Assembly: GCA_963696525.1 (NCBI GenBank)
Contig: CAVOKO010000009.1
Span: forward strand, 372,001 to 436,000
Direction of reading: 5' to 3'
DNA length: 64,000 bases
Source of the DNA: CAWBRT01 sp963696525
GTDB lineage: Bacteria; Acidobacteriota; Terriglobia; Terriglobales; Acidobacteriaceae
In this document: positions 9,099 through 18,074 of the stretch, piece by piece
Layout of the letters: each line of letters starts with the position of its first letter
Position numbering within the stretch: position 1 is the first letter of the stretch
The notes under the pieces: model-generated
What the model saw: only the letters and a program-made list of their open reading frames with translations
Databases searched by the model: none
Told to the model about the DNA's origin: nothing
Made by a program: the position numbers and the translations under genes

Positions 9099-10412
9099 TT
9101 ATGCGCAATTAGTTACGGCGCCTTTGCTGTTCTTTGACGCTAAGGACGCAATCAATTGTTGGTACCGTTCCGCCATTAACTCCCAGCGATACTTCATATT
9201 GTCTTGCGCGGCACTCGCGACTAATTGGGCACGCCTTTCCGGGTGCCAATACAGATCGATAATAGCCTCTGCAAATTTGTCTATGCTTGAGGGCTCGCAC
9301 AAAACAATCGACTCTGGGCGAAACATTGAGCGTATCGCGAGAGTGTCGGATGCGATGATAGGCCGACGCATCAAAGCAAGTTCGTAGGCCTTAGTCGGGA
9401 GTACCAGATCCATAAAGCCATCCGAGGGATACGGAATGATGCCAATGTCTCCCTGCTGGACGAAGTCGGCTACTGTATCCAGAGGACCATGGGGAAAGAA
9501 CGCGACGTACTCGGTGACGCACAACGTTTGCACCAATTGTTTCAAATAGGGTAGAGATTCTCCTCCACCCCTGAGGTGCAAACGTAGATGGGGAGCCACA
9601 TTGCGTGCTTTTGCAAAAGCGCGGATAGCCGTCTCAAGGCCATTGCGCGGGGCGCATGTACCGTGATACATGAGAACAATTGGACGGTCGGCTGTTCCCT
9701 TCCCAAGGAAGGGCTCCGTACGCTTCTCTATGGGAAATATGTTGGGATCGGCGCTATTGAGAACACTGCTCAGCTTTTCTCGAGGAACACCACGCTGCAG
9801 TAAAGGCTGTTCAAAGGGCCAGCCTACAGTGAGAACGTGATCGACAAACGTGGTAGAAATGCGCTCCTGCCATTCTGCTAGTGGAACGGCTACTTTCCGA
9901 AACAGGCCCTTTGCTTTCGCTGCCATTAACTCGGGTGAGACGTCCTGAACGTGTAAAATGATCTGCGCCCCTAGGAGTTTTGGAACGAGAGCCGCAAAAG
10001 CAAGAAAATCCGGCATATTGTGAACATGCACCACCTTGAACTTTAGCTTGAGGTGCAATCGTGCAACCTTCGTGAAGGCCGCGAATGCGAAGATGGTCCA
10101 CAAAGCGAGCATTGTGCCGAATGGCATCGCAGTAATCCTGCCTAATGGCTTTCCTTTTTTCCCCGGTATTAGGATACGATGAACATGTACGCCATTGAAC
10201 GCTTCGTATTTCTTTTGTCCCTCCTTCATCGAACAGATCACGTGATAATCGCACCCCGCACGCGCCGCAGCCTCAGCCGTTCGCCTAACCAGCGGATCTT
10301 CAGGATAACAGTCGCACGTAATTGCACACACACGGACTGCTGCTAGAGATTGCGTTTGCCACTGTTCTGAGTTTTCGGTCATGATCTCGTGGACAACGTT
10401 TTCCATAGTCAC
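9099..10412 (-). CDS. glycosyltransferase family 4 (GT-B fold), exopolysaccharide cluster
   Basis: This is a 437-aa retaining glycosyltransferase. The N-terminal acceptor domain has HVHNMPDFLAFAALVPK. The C-terminal nucleotide-sugar domain has VLMYHGTCAPRNGLETAIRAF and the late acidic region GIIPYPSDGFMDLVLPTKAYELALMRRP, matching the GT4 pattern. It is the last gene of the minus-strand polysaccharide cluster and converges with the histidine kinase gene. It probably adds one sugar to the lipid-linked repeat unit at the cytoplasmic membrane. Donor and linkage are unknown. It is separated from the next cluster gene by 331 bp, so it may have its own promoter. Confidence 0.87.
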   Translation of the reverse strand: MTMENVVHEIMTENSEQWQTQSLAAVRVCAITCDCYPEDPLVRRTAEAAARAGCDYHVICSMKEGQKKYEAFNGVHVHRILIPGKKGKPLGRITAMPFGTMLALWTIFAFAAFTKVARLHLKLKFKVVHVHNMPDFLAFAALVPKLLGAQIILHVQDVSPELMAAKAKGLFRKVAVPLAEWQERISTTFVDHVLTVGWPFEQPLLQRGVPREKLSSVLNSADPNIFPIEKRTEPFLGKGTADRPIVLMYHGTCAPRNGLETAIRAFAKARNVAPHLRLHLRGGGESLPYLKQLVQTLCVTEYVAFFPHGPLDTVADFVQQGDIGIIPYPSDGFMDLVLPTKAYELALMRRPIIASDTLAIRSMFRPESIVLCEPSSIDKFAEAIIDLYWHPERRAQLVASAAQDNMKYRWELMAERYQQLIASLASKNSKGAVTNCA

Positions 10413-10743
10413 TCTCTAATCAAATGGTCAATTATTGAACTGACCCCTTCTGATGGTCTCATTTGCCTCATTTTCGAGGGCTTGTTTTGCCGGGTGTGAG
10501 TGCCTGAAGTCCGACGGCATCTGGAGTGCTGTGCTTCACCGAAGCGGCCGGCGTCGCGCATTTGAGAGCAGCAGTACTGCCGGACTATGCTGGACGGTTA
10601 CCGGTCCTACTCCGGCGCGTCTACTTGGGCAGTGCGCCTGTTGGCACAATGGTTTTCAGCATGAGGTGAACCTTAAAGGCTCCCACGCATTCGAGCGCTT
10701 CTGGTGTCCTCGCATATGCGTGTCCACGAAGCCGCCGAAGTTT
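10413..10743. other. intergenic gap inside the polysaccharide cluster
   Basis: No credible gene is seen. Upstream of the GT4 start lies the 14-mer TGACCCCTTCTGAT (10441-10454). The same 14-mer recurs at 26708 near the other end of the cluster. The match is short enough to occur by chance. Confidence 0.4.
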
Positions 10744-11730
10744 CTAAGGCGCGGCGGGATGGGGCGGAGTCCGTAGCCGAAACTTCGGGATGGATCGCGT
10801 TAACCGGTACAAATAGGAGGTGGTGCGGCAAAGCATCTGCCTGGCTACTACTACCAACCACGCTGCCCTTCCCGTCGAACAACTTTGTGATAGCTTCCAC
10901 ATTGCCAGCAGCATGCTCAAGCGTTTTCGATGACTCACTCGAATCTTTACGCCCTTCGAAGCGATCATTTCAAAAGATTGACCCTCCAAGTAGGCCCCGC
11001 GCACCCCTTTGAGCAGGTATTGTAAGAGAGACAATGATACGGCATGTTGAACGACTGCCCCAGCAACAAACAAGGGGAACTCCCCAGTTTGTATCAGTTC
11101 ACTGAGCAAAAGGGTATCTTCACCCCGGTGCGCCCTGACATCAAACAAGCCACGTTCCACATTGGCTTTTGCGCGCCGAATGGCGGCGCCGGCTGTGTCC
11201 AAATAACAAATACAACCGTCCGGCTGAAGCAGCTGGTCTTGAAGCGTCGCCAGGCGCAGCGTTTCCGCTCTGCCTACCAAACTCGAACAATCTCCGACAA
11301 GCCGGAGCTGATAGGAAGTCTGCCGAGGCGAGGCCTCGACCGCCGAAGCCAGAGCCGCGAGACAGTCGGGCTGCAATCTGCAGTCCGCGTCCACGAACAT
11401 CAACACAGTGCCCCGAGCATTCCTTATCCCACGATTCCGGGTGCCGGCAATGCCTGTATGCGTGTGTCTGATAATCGTAAATGGGTAGTGATTAGCCCAG
11501 CGGTGAATGGGTTCGGGAGGGGCGCTGCCTCCATCATCGATAACTATCACCTCAAAGCTAGGTGCATGCACCTGTTGCGCTAAACTCTGTAAACAGGCGT
11601 CAAGCTGTACCCAGTCGTTGTAGACGGCTATTATGACACTAAGCAGCGGGGCTAGGGCTTTGAAACTGTAGGCCTCGTCAGCCGATTGCGTCACACCCTT
11701 GTCGCGTTGATTTTTCGCAGTGTTTCGCAT
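10744..11730 (-). CDS. glycosyltransferase family 2 (GT-A fold)
   Basis: This is a 328-aa inverting GT-A enzyme. LLSVIIAVYNDWVQLDACLQSL is the N-terminal nucleotide-binding strand and helix, and FEVIVIDDGGS follows. TVLMFVDADCRLQPDCL contains the metal-binding DxD. RAHRGEDTLLL carries the later ED catalytic-base motif. The gene follows the deacetylase-fold gene by 3 bp and is likely co-transcribed with it. Its probable role is transfer of a sugar onto the undecaprenyl-linked repeat unit. The sugar is not predictable. Confidence 0.87.
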   Translation of the reverse strand: MRNTAKNQRDKGVTQSADEAYSFKALAPLLSVIIAVYNDWVQLDACLQSLAQQVHAPSFEVIVIDDGGSAPPEPIHRWANHYPFTIIRHTHTGIAGTRNRGIRNARGTVLMFVDADCRLQPDCLAALASAVEASPRQTSYQLRLVGDCSSLVGRAETLRLATLQDQLLQPDGCICYLDTAGAAIRRAKANVERGLFDVRAHRGEDTLLLSELIQTGEFPLFVAGAVVQHAVSLSLLQYLLKGVRGAYLEGQSFEMIASKGVKIRVSHRKRLSMLLAMWKLSQSCSTGRAAWLVVVARQMLCRTTSYLYRLTRSIPKFRLRTPPHPAAP

Positions 11731-11733
11731 CTA

Positions 11734-13584
11734 CTATTCCTCCACTCCGACAAATCTAGCCGCGGATTGATTTTGCCGAGAGCCAATTGCGTGTCGTGAG
11801 AGAAGTCTTGTTAAGTGCACCGCCGAATTTGCGAGCGACAGCACAGCCGGGCTTTTGCTCAGGACATTGTCTCTCACTTCCGACGCACGCCTACGGAGGT
11901 AGACCTTGGCCCTTTGCCTAAACGGTGGCTGAGCTAAACACTGACTGTTAAAACTGTTGTTGTAGCGCATCACCGCGATCCGAGAAGCGCCCGGAGGGAC
12001 TTCGAAGGCGACTCGAACGCCGACATCGTCCCACTCACTATCGAACGATGGAATCCCATCAACCAATACCAACGCTTCAGATCGGCTCAATTGGGTCGGA
12101 GTAACCCAGTCTGCAACACACCGCAACGGAAAGTAGCCTGGGTTTATTATCCGTCCGGCCATAGCGGCAGGGCGAACTTCGAGTGTGCCGTCTGCGGCTT
12201 TTCTTATCAAGCACGCACTCTCCAACGACGTTTGCAGGTTACGCCACTGGACCTGCGGAACGGTCTTGTTGATCATCGACACCAATCCGAGAATGAGCGC
12301 CGGATCTCTGAATACTTCGTGATGTTCTTCGATCAGGATCGGCCGGCCGAAGAAAGCATTGAACGCCACGTTCTCTGGCCGGAAATCTTTCACACATCTC
12401 CGCAGGAAGAGCGGAAAAGCGTTGCATGTTGGAATCGAGGGCAGCATCAGTTCTAGCATGGTCAAGGGCGTGCGTTCTTCTTCTGGTGAATGCCTACTGC
12501 TTACGTAGCCATAAAAGTTGTGCTCCTTCAGTGCCCGGACTGCGTTGCGTGAAAATCGGCAATGGGGAAAGACCATGACGTTGCCGCAGGGAATTCCCGT
12601 GAGGTCTTGATGCGATTGCATTCTGGTGTGTGCCGTTCGCAACAAATAGTTGAGCCTCCCGATGTTCTCGGTGGCAAACTCGCCCCCGGTGTGATCGTTG
12701 CCGTGAAAACAAATGGAAAGCCGATCGGGCCGCTGCCGGAAGAGGCGGATGGTTGCGGGCGAGCTCTTGCGCCAATAGTAGGGAATGAACGCAATGGTGG
12801 TGTGAAACGAGAACTCGTCCATGAGCGAGAGCAGCCGCTCATAGTTCACGAAGCCATACCTCTCCCACAGCGGAGGATCGTCTACGGTCAAAGTCGCATG
12901 GGGCGGGCTCGCTGGACGCCAGCACTCATCTTGAAATGCGTGCCGCAAAAACATCGCTACTGGCAGCAGTTGCGAGAAGTACTCGGCTGTCTCCCGCCCG
13001 GCGACGTCACTCTCCATGTCAATCGCGGCCGTGCTTGCTAAGAAGAACATCTCCGTCGATCCTAACCTGATCCTAGCGAGCAACGGCTCACCGTTAACCG
13101 AAACAATTGGATCGAAGGATCTTTGGCCTGACTTCGCTACCAGAATACGATCCGCCGGGTTTGCCGGGCCGAAGCTCAGGCCGGAAAATGCCCCGCATAG
13201 TTCCTCGGAGGCCACTTGGTAATCACCGGTGTTGTCTTGGCGACGCACACAGGACAAGGCTTCTTGTGATAACGCACGGAGCACATTCGTTGACACTGGA
13301 TCGACGTCTAGTTCATGGACCAGAAGAAACTGAAAGCGCGTGAGCAAGTAAGAAATGAGACTGGAGGAAAGCTGGTCGGTTTCTAGCCATGCCCGCAAAA
13401 CTGTGGGGCAGACCACGATACACGCCGCTCCTTCTGTCACCGCGTCTTCCAGATCAGAGACAGGATTGGCCGATCCTCGTGGCAGTCGCAACGGCACACA
13501 GTCTGCACCCAGTGATTGCGCAATGCGTAACAGCCGCGCACTAGGTAGGCTGAGTTCTTGCACAAACGGTACAAAGCATCTCAT
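11734..13584 (-). CDS. polysaccharide deacetylase-fold (NodB-like) protein in exopolysaccharide cluster
   Basis: This is a 616-aa protein. Residues 1 to about 225 are not recognised. From about residue 230 a NodB/carbohydrate-esterase-4-like barrel is visible: ATLTVDDPPLWE supplies the DD motif and ICFHGNDHTGG the HxxxH motif, which together make the metal site of deacetylases. The C-terminal ~200 residues are unassigned and may form a beta-rich binding domain. No signal peptide is evident, which is unusual for a deacetylase acting on exported polymer. It could act on lipid-linked intermediates in the cytoplasm. It overlaps or abuts the glycosyltransferase downstream. Confidence is high for the fold and low for the activity. 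Confidence 0.7.
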   Translation of the reverse strand: MRCFVPFVQELSLPSARLLRIAQSLGADCVPLRLPRGSANPVSDLEDAVTEGAACIVVCPTVLRAWLETDQLSSSLISYLLTRFQFLLVHELDVDPVSTNVLRALSQEALSCVRRQDNTGDYQVASEELCGAFSGLSFGPANPADRILVAKSGQRSFDPIVSVNGEPLLARIRLGSTEMFFLASTAAIDMESDVAGRETAEYFSQLLPVAMFLRHAFQDECWRPASPPHATLTVDDPPLWERYGFVNYERLLSLMDEFSFHTTIAFIPYYWRKSSPATIRLFRQRPDRLSICFHGNDHTGGEFATENIGRLNYLLRTAHTRMQSHQDLTGIPCGNVMVFPHCRFSRNAVRALKEHNFYGYVSSRHSPEEERTPLTMLELMLPSIPTCNAFPLFLRRCVKDFRPENVAFNAFFGRPILIEEHHEVFRDPALILGLVSMINKTVPQVQWRNLQTSLESACLIRKAADGTLEVRPAAMAGRIINPGYFPLRCVADWVTPTQLSRSEALVLVDGIPSFDSEWDDVGVRVAFEVPPGASRIAVMRYNNSFNSQCLAQPPFRQRAKVYLRRRASEVRDNVLSKSPAVLSLANSAVHLTRLLSRHAIGSRQNQSAARFVGVEE

Positions 13585-14111
13585 GTCTATATCCTTGACG
13601 CCAGCACATATTGTTTAGGGCCAACAAATCCGGAGCTCGTTGCCTTTCTCAAGGAATCCGTAGCGTCGCGCCCGCACCAACATCAGAGTCATGTCATTCT
13701 CGAACACTTTCGGCTCGACAAACCTGGTCGGTCCGCGGGTTCCTAGCGGGAGTTTCCTTAGATTGGACCAAAGTACGGGAACTATCGTGGACCGAAACAA
13801 ATACTAGCCGATCCGTATATACCACAGAATCACAATGGCGTCAGCACTGCTCCACGAAGTGCGACTAATGTTTCACGGTCCAAGGTCACTTAGTATAGCT
13901 CTTCCGCAGAAGCAGGTAGGAAGGAACTAGACCACCGGATCCTGTTATGCTTCCCGCGAACCTTGGTTACGGGCTTTAGGCGGTCCAGGAGTACTTGTGC
14001 TCCTTGGGACTCAGGACATTCAGGCCCTGATGGCTTTTTTCGGGGATACTGAGCCGAGCCGTGCATCGAGAGCTGCCCCCATACTCTGTCTTCGGGACCT
14101 TCCCGCCCTTC
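13585..14111. other. intergenic region, probable promoter for the distal cluster genes
   Basis: These 527 bp between the deacetylase-fold gene and the FemAB-like gene hold no supported coding frame. The region probably carries a promoter for 13584-9099. A possible weak hairpin (TCAGG ... CCTGA) followed by TGGCTTTTTT lies near 14010-14040 but does not clearly belong to a plus-strand transcript. Confidence 0.4.
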
Positions 14112-15146
14112 TCAGCCGATGTGCCTATAGAGCAGGCTCCCGGTGACCGGCAGCCAAGCATTGGGCAAGTGCGAGAAAACTCGTTTTGCCACCCTCATCT
14201 TCCAGGTGTCGCGGCCTCGGTCTGCGGAACTCCCAGGATATCTCCAGTACGTCATCGTAGTCCGCGTTGCGCCCAAGTGATCTTTGAAGAGGACCAGACC
14301 CTCATTTCCAGGTTCCGACCGCCCTAAATCAATTTCCAACAGTCCTTCCCTTTTTGCATCCTGAATGGCCTTCCAGAACAGTAATTGCATGCCACCTAGG
14401 TTACTGAAGAGTTTGTCGGAACAAACATATTTACAAACCAATGTTCGACGGCACTTAAGAGTCAAGATGCTCGCAATGAACTTGTTGTCCTTCGAAGCCA
14501 AGTGAACCTTGAGTTTTTCACCCATGCAAGTAGCGAGATTTTGAAACCATTCGAACGGCTGGGGCACCAGTTGGTGTCTGCGGCGCGTACTCACCTGCAG
14601 ATTGTAGAACCTCCGCAGAAGCGCTGCCGAATGCCCGGTTTCGTACACCACACCTTTACGCTCTGCACGTAGAATTTTTTTCTGAACGCAACTCTTGTGT
14701 AACCGCCCGAATAGCTCGCTTTCCGGCGAACTCAGGTCCAACTTATGGAACCAGAATCGTTCCGACCTCTCCAGGCCGCTTTCGCGGCCAGGGATCAACT
14801 TGATTGGCCTGACCTCAATATACCTGTCAAGGCCCCGCGCCTGCTCTTGCTTGAGGTCAGACAGCAAGCGCTGAAAGTTGTCCATGCCACTCACTAGCGG
14901 TTCGCAGTGGTCGGAGAATGGAAGCGACACTAAGCGGCGCCCGGTTAGCCTACTGCTTACACGGCACATCACCAATCCGTCAATCAACTCTTGATGTGGC
15001 GCAGACGTCGTAAAGACAACGGGCTCATAGCCATATGTTCGCCGTAGGGCCTCTAACCACTCTGGCAGGTGAAATACAGTGGCCGCCGGGTGCTTAAACA
15101 CTAACTCACTCCACCGACGATCCTGCAACGGATCAATTTGGTACAT
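14112..15146 (-). CDS. FemAB/GNAT-family transferase in exopolysaccharide cluster
   Basis: The protein resembles the FemAB-like/Acetyltransf_6 group found in polysaccharide and exosortase-linked loci. The N-terminal GNAT repeat starts near WSELVFKHPAATVFHLPEW. The second repeat contains RRFYNLQVSTRRRHQLVP and LLEIDLGRSEPGNEGLVLFK, the typical end of the acyl/aminoacyl-transfer core. Family members transfer amino acids from tRNA, or acyl groups, to amino groups. Beside an amino-sugar synthesis trio, modification of an aminosugar is a reasonable inference. I chose the ATG at 15146 because CGGAGGACTC precedes it directly; an ATG at 15161 is also possible. Confidence 0.72.
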   Translation of the reverse strand: MYQIDPLQDRRWSELVFKHPAATVFHLPEWLEALRRTYGYEPVVFTTSAPHQELIDGLVMCRVSSRLTGRRLVSLPFSDHCEPLVSGMDNFQRLLSDLKQEQARGLDRYIEVRPIKLIPGRESGLERSERFWFHKLDLSSPESELFGRLHKSCVQKKILRAERKGVVYETGHSAALLRRFYNLQVSTRRRHQLVPQPFEWFQNLATCMGEKLKVHLASKDNKFIASILTLKCRRTLVCKYVCSDKLFSNLGGMQLLFWKAIQDAKREGLLEIDLGRSEPGNEGLVLFKDHLGATRTTMTYWRYPGSSADRGRDTWKMRVAKRVFSHLPNAWLPVTGSLLYRHIG

Positions 15147-15206
15147 GAGTCCTCCGGCCATAAAGTGCTAAACGCGAGTAGGCCCGTTGCGGTTGGATCA
15201 TCAGCT

Positions 15207-16409
15207 CTACGTACTCACGCTTCGTTCGAGAATAGCGTCCGCGACGCGTTGCTGCTGCTCCGCCTGTAATTGCGGAAACATGGGTAGTGACAGGATTGTC
15301 GAGGCGAGGTGTTCGGTCACAGGGAAGTCTCCGCACCGATAGCCAAGTCCCTTGTACGCTTCTTGCAAGTGTAGCGGTACGGGATAGTGAATGCCCGTGC
15401 CGATGTTCAGGGAAGCAAGGTATCTACGGAGCCGGTCGCGATCCGGAACACAAATCACGTAAAGGTGATAGACGCCGCTGACGTTGGGAAGTTCGCGGAT
15501 CACGCGAACACGGTCAGCAGCCGCGGCAAAGCGGTCGTGGTACCATTGCGCAGCCGCACGCCGTTGCTGGTTCCATAGGTCTAGGTACGGCAGCTTGACG
15601 GTCAGAAAACCTGCTTGGAGAGCATCAAGCCGTCCGTTGTATCCCTCTAGCCGGTGATAATATTTTTGTTCCTGGCCATGATCGCGCAGCATGCGGACCT
15701 TGCTGGCTAAATCTTCGTCGTCCGTGGTGACGGCACCGGCTTCGCCGCAGGCTCCAAGGTTCTTGCCGGGATAGAAACTAAATGCGGCCGCGTGCCCTAT
15801 GCTGCCGGCTTTTCGCCAATTGCCCTGTCTCTTCGAAAAGTAAGCCGCTCCGTGGGCCTGACAGGCATCCTCAATTACCTCCAGTTGGTAGCGTTCGGCT
15901 AGCTCAAGAATTGAATCCATATCCGCCGGCTGCCCGTACAGGTGCACCGGTACGATAGCCTTCACCCGAAGGCCCTGGCGGCGGGTTATCAACCTGCCCT
16001 GCACGTCGAGAGCACATTGGGTTTCGAGAAATTCTTGTAGTTGCTGTGGATCTAAATTACCTGTGCCTTCGTTGACGTCGACAAAAACCGGCTGCGCTCC
16101 GGTCTGAGAAATGGCCTCCGTGGTCGCAATGAAGGTATTGCAGACGGTAATCACGGCGTCGCCTTCTTTGACTCCAACCGCCAGCAGCGCGAACCTCAGA
16201 GCATCGGTTCCACTGTTTACTCCTATACAGTGATTCGTATTGCAGTAAGTGGCGTACGCTTGTTCGAAGTCCTCCACCATGGGGCCGCCAATGAATCCGG
16301 CTGTGGCTAGTGTGCGAGTCAGCACCGAAACCAGTTGCTCCTCCAGTTCAACATGTGGAGTAACCAGATCCAAAAAAGGAATACTGTTCTTGAGGTCAGT
16401 TGTGATCAT
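15207..16409 (-). CDS. DegT/DnrJ/EryC1 family nucleotide-sugar aminotransferase (WbpE-like)
   Basis: This is a 400-aa PLP enzyme of the sugar aminotransferase family. The PLP lysine is K216 in FSFYPGKNLGACGEAG. GVNSGTDALRFAL binds the cofactor phosphate, and VIEDACQAHGA holds the aspartate contacting the pyridine nitrogen. It overlaps the upstream acetyltransferase gene by 4 bp (ATGA), so translation is coupled. With the neighbouring dehydrogenase and N-acetyltransferase it matches the WbpB-WbpE-WbpD route, in which a 3-keto UDP-sugar is aminated at C3 using glutamate and then acetylated. The exact sugar (for example a 2,3-diacetamido uronic acid) is an inference from synteny. Confidence 0.88.
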   Translation of the reverse strand: MITTDLKNSIPFLDLVTPHVELEEQLVSVLTRTLATAGFIGGPMVEDFEQAYATYCNTNHCIGVNSGTDALRFALLAVGVKEGDAVITVCNTFIATTEAISQTGAQPVFVDVNEGTGNLDPQQLQEFLETQCALDVQGRLITRRQGLRVKAIVPVHLYGQPADMDSILELAERYQLEVIEDACQAHGAAYFSKRQGNWRKAGSIGHAAAFSFYPGKNLGACGEAGAVTTDDEDLASKVRMLRDHGQEQKYYHRLEGYNGRLDALQAGFLTVKLPYLDLWNQQRRAAAQWYHDRFAAAADRVRVIRELPNVSGVYHLYVICVPDRDRLRRYLASLNIGTGIHYPVPLHLQEAYKGLGYRCGDFPVTEHLASTILSLPMFPQLQAEQQQRVADAILERSVST

Positions 16410-16903
16410 TTGCCCACCTTCGCTTCCGCCGCTAAATACCGCACCAGCCGAGCGGGGTTGCCGGCCACGATGCTGTTTGCTGGCACGTCCCGGGTCACAA
16501 CGCTACCCGCTCCTACGATCGCATTTTCGCCGATCACGACTTTAGATAAAATGGTCGCCCCAGAACCGATGGAAGCCCTCTTTTTTACGGTCGTCTGTTC
16601 CACTTTCCAATCGGCTTCGGTCTGAAGCTCTCCGGATAAAGTCGTTGACCGCGGGTAAGAATCATTGATGAACACCACGCCATGGCCGACGAAGGCCTCG
16701 TCTTCTATGGTTACGCCTTCGCAAACGAAACTATGGCTGGATATCTTGCAATGAGCGCCGATACGCGCATTTTTCTGTACCTCAACGAAGGCGCCAATCT
16801 TCGAGTTATCGCCGATTTCACAACCGTACAAGTTGACGCATCTGCCCAGCTTGACATTGCTTCCGAGTTTCACATCCGGAGCAACGTATTGACTATCACT
16901 CAT
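16406..16903 (-). CDS. hexapeptide-repeat N-acetyltransferase (WbpD-like)
   Basis: This is a 165-aa left-handed beta-helix acyltransferase. Hexapeptide repeats run almost throughout: VKLGSNVKLGRCVNLYG, then IGDNSKIGAFVEVQKNARIG, then GSGATILSKVVIGENAIVGAG. VTRDVPANSIVAGNPARLVR is the usual C-terminal closure. SHSFVCEGVTIEDEAFVGHGVVF carries the active-site histidine region. It probably acetylates the 3-amino group made by the adjacent aminotransferase using acetyl-CoA. It overlaps both neighbours by 4 bp, a tight three-gene unit. Confidence 0.87.
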   Translation of the reverse strand: MSDSQYVAPDVKLGSNVKLGRCVNLYGCEIGDNSKIGAFVEVQKNARIGAHCKISSHSFVCEGVTIEDEAFVGHGVVFINDSYPRSTTLSGELQTEADWKVEQTTVKKRASIGSGATILSKVVIGENAIVGAGSVVTRDVPANSIVAGNPARLVRYLAAEAKVGK

Positions 16904-17973
16904 GCCGCTACACTCCCTTCTGCGTGATTCCGGCCGAGGCCGCCGGCTCGCTCGGCCAGGGTACCGGTAGAGGCGAGCAGTACCGCTTCACCTTTCAGCT
17001 TCATCGACCGGCTGGCAGCCTCTATCATCCGCACCACCCTCCATCCGGCGATACCATCATTGATGGGTACATTGCGTTGGACAATGCAGTCGTAAAAATA
17101 GCGAAACTCTTCTTTGAGGGCCTCGGTCTGCTCAACTTTGGGCGCCCACATATCGCCAGAGCGATAACTGACGAGCAGTTTGTGTCTGCCATTGGCGCCG
17201 TCCATCTTCACGCCTCTGTCGTACACCTTGATCTTTTCGTCGGCTTCCAAATCGTTCCACACAAGCATTTTCTTCTCGCCGCCGATCAGCGTGGTCCGCA
17301 CCTTCACTGGTGACAACCAGTTCACATTGATGTGAGCGATCGTATGACGAGGGAAGAAGATCGTAATGAAGGCTACATCTTCGTGCCCATTGACGTGTGT
17401 CTCCCCGGCCGCAATGATGGCCTCCGGCTCGTCATTGATCAGATATTCCATGATGGACAAATCATGAGGCGCAAGGTCCCAGACGACGTTTACATCATGC
17501 TGGAACAGACCGAGATTGACCCGCAGGGAATCGTAATAGTAGAGGCGGCCCAATTCCCCGGCGTCAACCAGTTCGCGGATTTTCCGAACTGCGCCGGCAA
17601 ACAAGAACGTATGGTCGACCATGATTAGCAGTTGGTTGCGGTCAGCAAGGGCGATCAACTCCTCGGCTTGGGCAGAACAGGAGGTGAATGGTTTTTCAAC
17701 AAAAACATCTTTCCCATTCTGAAGTGCGGCTTTGGCCAACTCGAAATGGGTCCAGACGGGAGTCACAATCGCCACTGCATCGATTCGCGGGGAATGGGTA
17801 ATCGTTGCTGGGTCGCAAGTTACCTCTATCGCGGGATGGGCTTTTTTTGCCCTCCGCAATGCTTCCTGGTTTTGGTCGCACACAGCCACGACTCGGAAAC
17901 CCTCTTGTGCGCTGAGATTCCTAACGACGTTGGGCCCCCAGTATCCGTATCCGATAACACCGATCTTGATCAT
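16900..17973 (-). CDS. Gfo/Idh/MocA family UDP-sugar dehydrogenase (WbpB-like)
   Basis: An NAD-binding Rossmann fold opens the protein (KIGVIGYGYWGPNVVRNLS). The family signature VFVEKPFTSC contains the catalytic EKP lysine, and the C-terminal domain contains HINVNWLSP. In the WbpB pathway this enzyme oxidises C3 of UDP-N-acetyl-glucosaminuronic acid before transamination. The upstream uronate-forming WbpA-type enzyme is not in this window. I start at the ATG at 17973; a longer in-frame start at 18150 would add 59 unlikely residues and overlap the upstream gene. Confidence 0.87.
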   Translation of the reverse strand: MIKIGVIGYGYWGPNVVRNLSAQEGFRVVAVCDQNQEALRRAKKAHPAIEVTCDPATITHSPRIDAVAIVTPVWTHFELAKAALQNGKDVFVEKPFTSCSAQAEELIALADRNQLLIMVDHTFLFAGAVRKIRELVDAGELGRLYYYDSLRVNLGLFQHDVNVVWDLAPHDLSIMEYLINDEPEAIIAAGETHVNGHEDVAFITIFFPRHTIAHINVNWLSPVKVRTTLIGGEKKMLVWNDLEADEKIKVYDRGVKMDGANGRHKLLVSYRSGDMWAPKVEQTEALKEEFRYFYDCIVQRNVPINDGIAGWRVVRMIEAASRSMKLKGEAVLLASTGTLAERAGGLGRNHAEGSVAA

Positions 17974-18074
17974 TTTGTTCAATCCAGATGATGCAGAAGA
18001 TTGTGAAAGTAAGTTTTGAAAAACGCGGCACCGGTGATGCCGATCTCGCGCACGCTTCAAGTCTCTGCGGATTC

